Below are positions 20,822-31,072 of a stretch of DNA of 64,000 bases, in pieces. The translations under genes were made by a program, and so were the position numbers. Source of the DNA: Lumbricus rubellus (Eukaryota; Annelida; Clitellata; Crassiclitellata; Lumbricidae); NCBI GenBank assembly GCA_945859605.1, contig OX243811.1, forward strand, positions 66,192,395 to 66,256,394. The letters run 5' to 3'. Below the pieces are notes generated by a model. It did not search any database and was not told the DNA's origin. It was given only the letters and a program-made list of their open reading frames with translations. The stretch's first letter is position 1, and every line of letters starts with the position of its first letter.

Positions 20822-22421
20822 TGTAACGTCCTATGAGGCCGCTACAATTTAACCTCCTTTTAGGCCGCTCGGCGTACTCACTTATTAATTTGCGGCCCTG
20901 CTAAATTTGCGACCGGCCTTCGGTTTTAGCCGCTTTTAGATCCGACCTTCGGTGCAGTACTTCGCTGCAACAGAAAGTGTCGCAATGCGACACTCTATTT
21001 TTAGATTCGGCCAACGTGTAAGTCGCTGATTGGTTGATCCGGATCACGTGACCGCTTCCAACGCCGAAATGCGCAGTCGACTGGAAGTTTTAATCGGAGT
21101 GAGAGGTCGGCTCGTGTAGACCAGAAATTCTGTATATTCTGGGTCTAAAAATGCTGAATGTGTGGCTGATTGCCTGATTTCATGAAAAAGAATATACCGT
21201 TGACTAAGCGACTGGTTTTGGGACAGTTTGCAGCCGATTCTGTGTGAAACTTTATTGTCATATATTCCAATATTCGGACAAGAAATCTTCCGATCTTCTT
21301 TTCATATTTGAATGCGAGTGTTGGCCAAATTGCACGGAAATTCCCAGGAAAGTATTAACTAATCTAATTGCTCCATAACAGAATCCGAAACCAAGAGTAG
21401 TTAATTAATTAGAAATAAATGTTCACTGATAATAAGAATTGAAACCTAAGTCGATATTGAATAACGGTTGAAAGCTACCGTCTGAATTGTGATTCATTGT
21501 ACCTGACTGTTAATTATAAAACGCGATTACTGGAATTAAGGTTGTGCACGCCTGTTGATTATTTACGGAGATTCTGCTGACTTTTAAAGACATATCGCAT
21601 AGCCATTGAAGAACAATATCTAGGCCCGATCACAGATGTTAATTGTCAGCAACGCTTGTACATTATACTCAGTTGAATTGCTTAATTAAAATAAATTAAA
21701 TCTGACGTTAATAAATCATTGAATAATGGAAACTCCTAACAGGTCTGAGGATCACTCTGATGAGGAATTAGAGGAATGCATAACTGAAGGGGAGAAGGGA
21801 GGAACCCCAGACCGTCTTGACCAATTAGAAATAAAGGGTAAACAAGTTGGGGAACTCTTACTAACCGTTTCAGAAACCCTGGGGATGTTCATGGAACGAC
21901 AGGAGTCCCAATTCAAGAGCCTTAGTCAAGAGATAAGCCACTTACAAGAGCAACACCACCGGGGTAGTCTTTCCCGAGAAGAAGGTGAGGTAATGAGGGA
22001 GAAGAGAAGGGAAGGGTTGACCACATCTAAGGATTGGGGATTTACACAACCTGTTGAAGGGGATTTGAACCCAGACGGTCTTCAATTCGAGAAAGCCGTC
22101 GTTCCCAGACCGGGAACCGCAGACATATGTCGCCACTCGACCGAAGTCAATCCTGGTACCGATGAGAGACATCCCCGTCCTGAGGTGGAAGACCCAACCC
22201 TAAACTACGACTTTACCAGAGGGAAATCAATGGATCCCGTAGATCTTACCTACTTAGTTGAACCTGTAGTCTTACCTGACAGCAGAGAACCCCTTCAACA
22301 GTGCGGCGCCTCGATTGAAATCCTAGGGCGGGCCCCTACCACTTGGGAGGCCGAAGAGCATTACCAGGGGTGGGACCCGAGGTCACGTGGGCTTCTTTCG
22401 AGGTGGGGGCAGGCCGTTACA
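20822..22421 (+). repeat. 5' LTR, 1600 bp, with gag start embedded
   Basis: TGTAACG...CGTTACA. The first 904 bp are non-coding; the last 696 bp are codons 1-232 of gag-pol. Features include the 8-bp-arm hairpin AGTGTCGCAATGCGACACT (20976-20994), TATTTTTAGA (20996-21005), an inverted CCAAT box (21029-21033), CACGTG (21045-21050), and AATAAA at 21690-21695 and 21710-21715. If polyadenylation in the 3' copy uses the matching AATAAA motifs (30341-30346, 30361-30366), the U5 segment would be essentially the coding part; that is an inference. Confidence 0.96.
20976..21052 (+). promoter_or_regulatory. Conserved LTR promoter block
   Basis: A hairpin with TGCGACACT, the TATA-like TATTTTTAGA, a CCAAT box in ATTGG orientation and a TCACGTGAC E-box occur in this order. 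The same elements recur in the same order in the diverged solo LTR (minus, 18493 to 18411) while sequence between them differs, suggesting selection for promoter function. No transcription start is proven. Confidence 0.55.
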
Positions 22422-25400
22422 CTTGGTACCAGAGCTAGTGGGGTTTTGAAATTAAGGTCAGATACAGAGGTTCAAATCCAATCTAGTGCAGATACAATTG
22501 ACACCAGATTAAGTAAGGTGAAAGTAAGCTCAGGTACATTTGGTCCTAGACTAAGTGAGGTTTGGGAACTAGGTTCAAATACAGCTGACGCTCAGGTCCA
22601 ACTTAGTCAAGATACAAGGGCCAGAAAAGAACCCGAAATTGTTAGGAATGAAACTGTCTATCATAGAGATTTAAATACGATTTATGGAAGTTCTGACTAT
22701 GAGTCGTATATGCGCAAGAAACAAAACCGGTTAAATAGAGATATAACCGAACAATTGAAATGCAATAGTGAAGACTCAGAAGTAACTGATATGCGGCCTT
22801 TACATCGATTTGTGCTCGACCCAAATGCGATAGCTATAGGGCAAGACTGTTTGAAAACATGTACTAACTCTGGAATGTTAGTTGTAGATAAATCAAATGG
22901 GGATTTGTCGTTCACACGAGAGTACGACTGGGGTCCACGAGATGCACATCCTCGTCGTCCCATCTCAACCGCAACTCCACGGGCTGCCACCTTCCCATAC
23001 TCGTCGTACCAATTCATGAACACTGAAGCTGAAAATCTTCGACGATCCACTGAAATTCCTCCACGAATCATCTCTTCGAAGACTGTCGGTGTGCACGACG
23101 TCCAGGTACGTGAAATGAAACCTGAATCAGAAAAGATCGCGTTCGCTTCTGCTTCGATTCCTCGTATGCCCACCCTGACGACATCTTCGAGTCGGCCGAT
23201 AATGTCAACGATGTCTTCGTCGCTAAAAACTCAGGTTACCCAGACCTACGAATACTTACCTCCTGAGACAGTACAGCCCATCTTCGTGCCCTACTACGGT
23301 CCAGCCTCGTACAATGAACAGGTTGCCCTTGCGAAACAATTAATGCAGTGGCCAACAATGAAACCGATGGTCGCGGGTGGTCCCAAAGATGAACTGCCTA
23401 ATCCGTTCATACTCGGGAGCGGTGTTGCTTCTGAAAAACCGCCCACAATTGTCAGCTCTTGTGCTCGAGAGTTGTCGCCGAAAAAGGACACTGCCGAACC
23501 GTCTCGATCTGAACCAATTGCTCGTGAAAGGAAAGAACCTGCTGGAAAACTACTAACTGAACATTCAAATTTTCCAGATAGAAGAATGCCATCGCAAATG
23601 AAGCTGGACCGATACAACGGTAAGACCTCGGTAGAAGTGTTCCTTAAGAAGTTCGAAGTATGCTCGAAAAGTAACCGTTGGACTGAAGAGGAGAAACTGG
23701 CCCAACTGACGTGCGCGCTAATTGAACCGGTAGACCAACTTCTGCATGAATTCGACTCGGAAGCCATCACCACCTGCACCGATCTAGTCGACCGTCTTCG
23801 ACTACGATACGGAAGCTCAGACCAGGCAGCCTTGTACCAAACCAAACTGAATACTCGTCGTCAGAAATTGGGTGAGGATCTCGGCCAGCTGGTACAAGAC
23901 ATCCGGAAGCTTATGATTTTAGCTTTCCCAGGACCGTCGTCCGCGCATAGTGAGACAATCGCTATTCGAGCTTTTCTTGACGCTCTGTCAGACAAGGACC
24001 TAGCTCTTAAGGTAAGAGAGCGGGAACCAACCACGTTAGATAGCGCCTACAAAATCGCTCTCCGGTTGGAAGGCTACCGCCGCGCTGATGAAGACACCAC
24101 CGGGTTCCACGACCGTCGACCGGGTCGCATCAAAACGGTGAGAGAAGTAGAAACAACCCTCGACGAAAGATTCAACCAGCTGCAAGAGACGCTGACCCGA
24201 CAGATGAAAGAAATGTTCCAGAACCAGTTGAGTGCTACTTCAACTGAGGGTCAGTTTCGGCAATGGCAGCCGCAACGTTCGTCACCACCCTGGGGAACAG
24301 GAGCCAACAATCAACAGTGGAACCGAAATAGAGACAATAACTTTCCACGGGTGAAACGGGACAATCGTCGCTGCTATGAATGCAATCAACCGGGACATTT
24401 GGCTCGCGGTTGTCCAGCACGTCCACAGAGGTCGCCAGCCGATGAAGAATTCGAAGAAACCACCGGGAATCGAGAAGGTAATGTCAGACACGTCCAAGGT
24501 AGAAATGATGCCTACCTCTCTGTGAAACTGAATGGCAGATCTCTTCTAGCCTTGCTTGACTCTGGCTGCGAAATGACATTATGTCCTGCTTCGCTAGTAG
24601 ATCCTAAAGATGTGCAGAATTCTGAACAGTCCTTGTTAGCTGCTAACGGGTCTGCTATTCGCGTTGTGGGAGAGACAATACTGAAACTGCAAATCGACGA
24701 TCACGAATTCAGGATTCCCTGTTTAGTCACAGAACAGGTATCTGAACTGATCCTTGGACTTTCGTGGATGAAGCACGAAAATGTACTCTGGCATATCGGT
24801 CGCAACTGGATCCTGGTGGGAGGCTATAGATTCGAAGTACACTCCAAACCTCGTGCCGGGCTATGTCGTAAGATAGTGATTTCTCATGACACACTCGTCG
24901 TGGCAAAAAGTGAGATGGATGTTGAAAGCCATGCGCTCCTTCCGAACTTGAAAGCAATGACCGATTCCTGGGCTGTAAATCCGAAAGTGTTAGACTCCGG
25001 ACTCATTCTAGCCGGAACCTTGCTCCCTAACCGGACCTTCGATCTGCCGCTTCGGGTGATGAATCCCACCGACCAACAACTCTGGTTGAAGAAAGGAGTT
25101 CAATGTACAGCCGAACCGGTTACGGTAATGGGGGAAGAAAAACTCTTGAGATCTGCGGCCGGGTGCGCAGCCGTTAACGAAACGTTACCGAAATCAACCG
25201 ATGCTGAAATCGCGGCGACCCTTTCTCCTCTTTGGAGGGACATTGCCGCCGATGTACCGGAAGAAGTACAGGAACGACTTCGGCAAATCATCACCGCAAA
25301 TCAGAAAGCCTTTTCAATGAATGAATGGGATTTGGGTTTCACCGATGTAATCCAACACGAGATAGAAACTGGGAACGAAAGCCCTGTTCGACAACCATTA

Positions 25401-28157
25401 CGTCGCCAGCCGCTAACGCTATTGCCCGTCATTGATGAACAAGTGAACAATATGTTGCAACAAAAGCTGATAGAACCGTCAGCCTCAGCCTGGGCAAGTA
25501 ATGTGGTGATGGTAAAAAAACGAGATGGTACCCCGAGATTTTGTGTGGACTATCGAGCGGTGAACACTAAAACCCGGAAGGACGCCTATCCTCTACCTCT
25601 GATTAGCGAGAGTTTGGATACCCTTGCCGGAGCCAAGTGGTTCAGCACTTTTGATCTTCGTGCAGGGTACCATCAGGTTGCAGTTCATCCAAAGGATCGC
25701 CCGAAGACAGCTTTCATCACTAGAAGAGGAAGTTTTCAGTTTAGGGTCCTACCCTTCGGTCTCTGCAACTCGCCGGCTACGTTTTCGAGAATGATGAACC
25801 TGGTCATGGCTGGACTGAATTTTGAGGTATGTCTAATATATCTAGACGACATCATTGTCTTTGCCGAAGATCTTGAGACTCACTTGGAACGGTTAACGCA
25901 AGTGTTGGAACGGTTGGCAGCTGTCGGGTTGAAATTGAAGCCTTCGAAATGTCACCTGCTACAACGGCGAGTGTTATTCTTGGGTCATGTCGTAAGTGAG
26001 GATGGCATTATGACTGATCCGGAGAAAACCGTAGCGGTTAAGGAGTGGCCAACTCCTAAGAAGCTGCGAGACGTTCGCGCCTTCATTGGATTGTGTTCTT
26101 ACTACAGAAAATTCGTGCCGAACTTCGCCAAAATCGCCAGACCGCTGCATGCGCTGACCAAAAAAGGGTTTCGCTTTCAATGGTCCACCGAGTGCGAAGC
26201 TGCCTTCTCTCACCTGAAGCGACTCCTGACTGAATCACCCATCCTGGCTTTACCCAACGATGATGGGTTGTACATTCTTGATACGGACGCATCTGGCGAG
26301 GCCATAGGAGCAGTCCTTTCACAAATCCAAGACGGGCATGAACGCGTAGTTTGCTACGGTAGCCGACTCTGTTCCACGGCGGAGCAGAACTACGACGTTA
26401 CGAAGCGAGAACTTCTGGCCATCGTCTACTTTCTAAAGACCTATCGACAGTATCTGCTGGGGCGTCGATTCTTACTGCGCACCGATCACTCCGCCTTGCA
26501 ATGGCTGAGGAGGACGCCGCTTCCTATCGGACAACAGGCCAGATGGCTGGCCATAACGGAAGAATTCGAGTTCGATATCCAGCATCGAGCCGGAACTGCG
26601 CACCAGAACGCGGACGCCCTGTCGCGCATGCCGCAACAAGTGCAAGTCATCCGTGAAGCGACGGGCCTCCGTGGGGGAACGGTGGATCTACCGACCGATT
26701 GGGACCGAACAACCATTCGAGATGAACAACGAGCCGACCGCGAGCTGGGCTGGGTTATCCAAAAGAAGCTCAGCTCTGATGATCCTCCCTCTTACGACGA
26801 ATTGCGGAGTCAAAGCGGAACTGTAAAGAACTTGGTAGCCCAATGGCCGCAGCTGGAACTCCACAGGGAACTGCTCACCCGGAACTGGCTCCACGCAGAT
26901 GATGGGCAAGTTGCGACCCGACAACTGATTCCCCCGCGTAGTCGACGATCTTCGTTAATACGGCTCGCTCATGAAGGAATTACTGGAGGGCACATGGGTA
27001 TCAGACGTACCCTCGCTCAACTCCAAAAGAGAGCTTACTGGCCGGGGTGGAGAGAGGATGTACGAATGGCACTTCGGCGGTGTGTCCCGTGCGCCCAGTA
27101 CCACCGCGGAAAGACGCCCAGACAGGGTCGTCTCCAACCGATGTCCGTGGGAGCCCCGATGGAGTGTTTGGGGGTAGACATCACTGGACCGCATCCCACC
27201 TCCAGTAAAGGATACCGGTATATCCTCACTGCCGTGGACCACTTCACCCGCTGGGCGGAAGCCTATCCGATCCGCAACCAGGAGGCGACGACCGTGGCAC
27301 GAGTCCTAGTCGAGGAAGTCTTCTGTCGGTTCGGTTGCCCGCGACAAATCTTGACAGACCAAGGCCCCTGCTTCGAGGCGAACCTGTTCAAGGAAATGTG
27401 TCGTCACCTCCAGATCGACAAGATGCGGACCACGCCGTACAAACCAAGTACCAACGGAGCCGTGGAGAGGTTTCACAGAACCTTGAACACCCTGCTCGGG
27501 AAGGTGGTAGCCCAGAACCAGCGCGACTGGGATGTGCATCTTCCCTACGTCCTCGCCGCCTATCGAGCAAGTGAAAGTGAAAGCACCGGATTCACACCTA
27601 ACCGGCTGTTCCTGTCAAGAGAGTTGTGCATGCCGATCGATTTAGTTTTAGGAGATGTTCAAGTTGCAAATGCTTTGTCTAGTACCGATGATTTTGTTGT
27701 GAATCAAATTGAGAATGTGCAAAATAACTTTGAAATTGCTCGAAGATTTATGCAGCGCCATGTCACTAACAGAAATTTCAGGTATGATATGAGAGTGAAG
27801 CCCGCTAGGTTTCCCATAGGGTCATGGGTTTGGTACTTCTATCCACGGAGACGCCCTGGGATTAAGGATAAGTGGAATAAACTTTACACTGGACCCTATA
27901 AGGTAATCGAACAGCTGAGTCCGGTCCTGTTTAAGATTCAGAAATCCGCACGCTCGCAAGCCAAATTGGTTTACATTGACAAACTTAAATTGTTTGTTGG
28001 GGACTCTCCAGGAGAGTGGAATGAGACAGAAGACCTAGATCCGGCAGGTCCTTTAGACTTGGAGACCCTGAATGGATTGGATAATCCTGAAGTGGAAGAA
28101 TTAATGTCCGATGCGAGACCTCGCAGGAACATTGTTCGCCCCGTAAGATATAGGTAA
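21726..28157 (+). CDS. gag-pol: Ty3/gypsy Gag-Pol polyprotein, single 2143-aa ORF
   Basis: Residues 1-232 come from the 5' LTR (acidic start, coiled coil about 40-75). A retrotransposon Gag domain spans about 625-790 (KLDRYNGK to ALRLEGY). The CCHC zinc knuckle is C883-C886-H891-C896. The protease has LLDSG with D945. RT carries YLDD at 1372-1375 and the preceding PFGLCNSPATFSRMM. RNase H follows from about 1515 (DTDASGEAIGAVLSQ). Integrase has H1749, H1756, C1786, C1789, then D1818, D1878 and E1914 (D,D-35-E). A GPY-type C-terminal module (YTGPYKVI) lies near 2060. All key residues are present, with no frameshift or readthrough stop between gag and pol, so protein ratios must be set another way. 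No envelope. The start ATG is the first in frame; the non-LTR copy of this frame in the 3' LTR begins identically. Confidence 0.97.
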   Translation: METPNRSEDHSDEELEECITEGEKGGTPDRLDQLEIKGKQVGELLLTVSETLGMFMERQESQFKSLSQEISHLQEQHHRGSLSREEGEVMREKRREGLTTSKDWGFTQPVEGDLNPDGLQFEKAVVPRPGTADICRHSTEVNPGTDERHPRPEVEDPTLNYDFTRGKSMDPVDLTYLVEPVVLPDSREPLQQCGASIEILGRAPTTWEAEEHYQGWDPRSRGLLSRWGQAVTLGTRASGVLKLRSDTEVQIQSSADTIDTRLSKVKVSSGTFGPRLSEVWELGSNTADAQVQLSQDTRARKEPEIVRNETVYHRDLNTIYGSSDYESYMRKKQNRLNRDITEQLKCNSEDSEVTDMRPLHRFVLDPNAIAIGQDCLKTCTNSGMLVVDKSNGDLSFTREYDWGPRDAHPRRPISTATPRAATFPYSSYQFMNTEAENLRRSTEIPPRIISSKTVGVHDVQVREMKPESEKIAFASASIPRMPTLTTSSSRPIMSTMSSSLKTQVTQTYEYLPPETVQPIFVPYYGPASYNEQVALAKQLMQWPTMKPMVAGGPKDELPNPFILGSGVASEKPPTIVSSCARELSPKKDTAEPSRSEPIARERKEPAGKLLTEHSNFPDRRMPSQMKLDRYNGKTSVEVFLKKFEVCSKSNRWTEEEKLAQLTCALIEPVDQLLHEFDSEAITTCTDLVDRLRLRYGSSDQAALYQTKLNTRRQKLGEDLGQLVQDIRKLMILAFPGPSSAHSETIAIRAFLDALSDKDLALKVREREPTTLDSAYKIALRLEGYRRADEDTTGFHDRRPGRIKTVREVETTLDERFNQLQETLTRQMKEMFQNQLSATSTEGQFRQWQPQRSSPPWGTGANNQQWNRNRDNNFPRVKRDNRRCYECNQPGHLARGCPARPQRSPADEEFEETTGNREGNVRHVQGRNDAYLSVKLNGRSLLALLDSGCEMTLCPASLVDPKDVQNSEQSLLAANGSAIRVVGETILKLQIDDHEFRIPCLVTEQVSELILGLSWMKHENVLWHIGRNWILVGGYRFEVHSKPRAGLCRKIVISHDTLVVAKSEMDVESHALLPNLKAMTDSWAVNPKVLDSGLILAGTLLPNRTFDLPLRVMNPTDQQLWLKKGVQCTAEPVTVMGEEKLLRSAAGCAAVNETLPKSTDAEIAATLSPLWRDIAADVPEEVQERLRQIITANQKAFSMNEWDLGFTDVIQHEIETGNESPVRQPLRRQPLTLLPVIDEQVNNMLQQKLIEPSASAWASNVVMVKKRDGTPRFCVDYRAVNTKTRKDAYPLPLISESLDTLAGAKWFSTFDLRAGYHQVAVHPKDRPKTAFITRRGSFQFRVLPFGLCNSPATFSRMMNLVMAGLNFEVCLIYLDDIIVFAEDLETHLERLTQVLERLAAVGLKLKPSKCHLLQRRVLFLGHVVSEDGIMTDPEKTVAVKEWPTPKKLRDVRAFIGLCSYYRKFVPNFAKIARPLHALTKKGFRFQWSTECEAAFSHLKRLLTESPILALPNDDGLYILDTDASGEAIGAVLSQIQDGHERVVCYGSRLCSTAEQNYDVTKRELLAIVYFLKTYRQYLLGRRFLLRTDHSALQWLRRTPLPIGQQARWLAITEEFEFDIQHRAGTAHQNADALSRMPQQVQVIREATGLRGGTVDLPTDWDRTTIRDEQRADRELGWVIQKKLSSDDPPSYDELRSQSGTVKNLVAQWPQLELHRELLTRNWLHADDGQVATRQLIPPRSRRSSLIRLAHEGITGGHMGIRRTLAQLQKRAYWPGWREDVRMALRRCVPCAQYHRGKTPRQGRLQPMSVGAPMECLGVDITGPHPTSSKGYRYILTAVDHFTRWAEAYPIRNQEATTVARVLVEEVFCRFGCPRQILTDQGPCFEANLFKEMCRHLQIDKMRTTPYKPSTNGAVERFHRTLNTLLGKVVAQNQRDWDVHLPYVLAAYRASESESTGFTPNRLFLSRELCMPIDLVLGDVQVANALSSTDDFVVNQIENVQNNFEIARRFMQRHVTNRNFRYDMRVKPARFPIGSWVWYFYPRRRPGIKDKWNKLYTGPYKVIEQLSPVLFKIQKSARSQAKLVYIDKLKLFVGDSPGEWNETEDLDPAGPLDLETLNGLDNPEVEELMSDARPRRNIVRPVRYR
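22424..22441 (+). promoter_or_regulatory. tRNA primer-binding site inside the coding frame
   Basis: TGGTACCAGAGCTAGTGG starts two bases after the LTR end (CA at 22420-22421, spacer CT). TGG pairs with tRNA CCA. The complement of TGGTACCAGA fits an acceptor starting ACCAGA, as in animal tRNA-Leu(UAA) from memory. The following AGTGGGGTT would extend the match only with a 3-nt bulge (GCT). The site also encodes residues Leu-Gly-Thr-Arg-Ala-Ser. Confidence 0.75.
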
Positions 28158-29472
28158 CGTATAGCTAGTGTAAGATAATATCGCGTAATGGCGATCGGTT
28201 TAGGCTTTGGCGAGAAGCCTGGTTTTAGTTCCTTGGGATGAAAACAAATAGGCCTACATATGAATTTTTGTTTTTAAACTTGATCTAGGTTAGATCTTGG
28301 GGGTAGATTAAGATTGTTTATCTGTCGTTCTATTGCATTGTTTTCTTTGTTGCCACGAAGAAGGGCAAGAATGCTGTGCTTGTTTGTAGTATAGAATGTG
28401 TGATTGCATAACGTGGTTAATTGTATAATCTATGATTAGATTATTTGTATTTTGAATTCTATCCGGTTAGTGAGAGCAGGTTTCGGATGTAGAATAGTGG
28501 GTTGTAACTGTACGGACAGCGTTACGGGTCTGTTCTATTATATTCCGTCCTGTAAGGTGGACGTAGAAAGTCTATTGCATAAGTCAGGGAGAAATCCGTA
28601 CTAGCTTCTTGGGTATGTTTCCCTGAATAGTAAATCCTTTGTTTGCTAGTTCCGGAAGGTCTGCTCTGTTATGCTCCGTCTTGTAAGGTAGACGTCGACA
28701 GACTATTACATAGGTCAAGGAGAAATCCGTCCTAGTGTGGCTTGGGTATGCTTCACTAAGCAGTAAAGCCTTTGCTTAATAGTTCAGCCCTAAAGTAACG
28801 TGTAACGTGAGTAATGGAGTATTGACTGCCCATCGCTGATAGCGGTTGTATGTTGAACTAAGGAACAGAGTTTTCCCAGAAATCTCTTTGGTTACGAGTG
28901 AGGATAGAATTTAAAGAAATAGTTTTCTTTTATTGTGCAACGTATATTTGGTTCATAGTAATTGGTAACCTGTTAAATGGAATTGTAATGTGCTGATTTG
29001 TTAGCATAATAGTATAGTAAGGATTGGTGCCGGAGCAGGGAATATTGTGTTTGGAAGACATTTAAGTATCCTAGTAAGTGGCTCCGAGCAATTGAAGGAT
29101 TAGGAATGATGATTATAATTTGTGTTAACTGTAAATTTGATTCAGCACAGAGATTCTTTGTGATAACCTTAAATTGCTGATGTCAGTTTCGTGATGGTTA
29201 TAAGTTCAGACTTGATAATTCTTTTAGGGGCATGAACCCTTCTTCACCTAAGCGTACCGGGGCTGTCGGTACTAAACTGATTTATTTTGGGCATGAACCC
29301 TTTTTCACCTAAGCGTACCGGGGCTGTCGGTACAATATGTATCAATTGCGGATCTTGTTCTTACGTAGTACCGTAGTAAATCAGTTAAGGTTGCTTGTTT
29401 ATATTGTTTGGTTTCGGATCCTATTCTGGAAATTTTCCATTAAGGTGGAAAATTGGATTAAGTGGGGGGGTG
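28158..29472 (+). other. Non-coding 3' internal region of the LTR retrotransposon
   Basis: About 1.3 kb without an ORF. It contains a 131-bp imperfect tandem duplication (28527-28657 and 28658-28785), a 45-bp near-perfect repeat with 61-bp spacing (29228-29272 and 29289-29333) and, at its end, the purine tract AAGTGGGGGGG (29460-29470), the likely plus-strand primer, two bases before the 3' LTR. Confidence 0.85.
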
Positions 29473-31072
29473 TGTAACGTCCTATGAGGCCGCTACAATT
29501 TAACCTCCTTTTAGGCCGCTCGGCGTACTCACTTATTAATTTGCGGCCCTGCTAAATTTGCGACCGGCCTTCGGTTTTAGCCGCTTTTAGATCCGACCTT
29601 CGGTGCAGTACTTCGCTGCAACAGAAAGTGTCGCAATGCGACACTCTATTTTTAGATTCGGCCAACGTGTAAGTCGCTGATTGGTTGATCCGGATCACGT
29701 GACCGCTTCCAACGCCGAAATGCGCAGTCGACTGGAAGTTTTAATCGGAGTGAGAGGTCGGCTCGTGTAGACCAGAAATTCTGTATATTCTGGGTCTAAA
29801 AATGCTGAATGTGTGGCTGATTGCCTGATTTCATGAAAAAGAATATACCGTTGACTAAGCGACTGGTTTTGGGACAGTTTGCAGCCGATTCTGTGTGAAA
29901 CTTTATTGTCATATATTCCAATATTCGGACAAGAAATCTTCCGATCTTCTTTTCATATTTGAATGCGAGTGTTGGCCAAATTGCACGGAAATTCCCAGGA
30001 AAGTATTAACTAATCTAATTGCTCCATAACAGAATCCGAAACCAAGAGTAGTTAATTAATTAGAAATAAATGTTCACTGATAATAAGAATTGAAACCTAA
30101 GTCGATATTGAATAACGGTTGAAAGCTACCGTCTGAATTGTGATTCATTGTACCTGACTGTTAATTATAAAACGCGATTACTGGAATTAAGGTTGTGCAC
30201 GCCTGTTGATTATTTACGGAGATTCTGCTGACTTTTAAAGACATATCGCATAGCCATTGAAGAACAATATCTAGGCCCGATCACAGATGTTAATTGTCAG
30301 CAACGCTTGTACATTATACTCAGTTGAATTGCTTAATTAAAATAAATTAAATCTGACGTTAATAAATCATTGAATAATGGAAACTCCTAACAGGTCTGAG
30401 GATCACTCTGATGAGGAATTAGAGGAATGCATAACTGAAGGGGAGAAGGGAGGAACCCCAGACCGTCTTGACCAATTAGAAATAAAGGGTAAACAAGTTG
30501 GGGAACTCTTACTAACCGTTTCAGAAACCCTGGGGATGTTCATGGAACGACAGGAGTCCCAATTCAAGAGCCTTAGTCAAGAGATAAGCCACTTACAAGA
30601 GCAACACCACCGGGGTAGTCTTTCCCGAGAAGAAGGTGAGGTAATGAGGGAGAAGAGAAGGGAAGGGTTGACCACATCTAAGGATTGGGGATTTACACAA
30701 CCTGTTGAAGGGGATTTGAACCCAGACGGTCTTCAATTCGAGAAAGCCGTCGTTCCCAGACCGGGAACCGCAGACATATGTCGCCACTCGACCGAAGTCA
30801 ATCCTGGTACCGATGAGAGACATCCCCGTCCTGAGGTGGAAGACCCAACCCTAAACTACGACTTTACCAGAGGGAAATCAATGGATCCCGTAGATCTTAC
30901 CTACTTAGTTGAACCTGTAGTCTTACCTGACAGCAGAGAACCCCTTCAACAGTGCGGCGCCTCGATTGAAATCCTAGGGCGGGCCCCTACCACTTGGGAG
31001 GCCGAAGAGCATTACCAGGGGTGGGACCCGAGGTCACGTGGGCTTCTTTCGAGGTGGGGGCAGGCCGTTACA
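29473..31072 (+). repeat. 3' LTR, 1600 bp
   Basis: Copy of 20822-22421 at an offset of exactly 8651 bp, with no difference noted by eye. Confidence 0.97.

Larger units (their letters stand above)
20822..31072 (+). mobile_element. Complete Ty3/gypsy LTR retrotransposon (10,251 bp)
   Basis: 5' LTR 20822-22421, primer site from 22424, one gag-pol ORF 21726-28157, non-coding 3' region, purine tract before 29473, 3' LTR 29473-31072, and TTAT target duplications. The LTRs are each 1600 bp, begin TGTAACG and end CGTTACA, and I see no difference between them by eye, so insertion is recent. The domain order protease-RT-RNase H-integrase is that of Ty3/gypsy. There is no envelope ORF. The ORF is uninterrupted, so the element may be autonomous. 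Its gag start lies inside the LTR. Confidence 0.97.
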
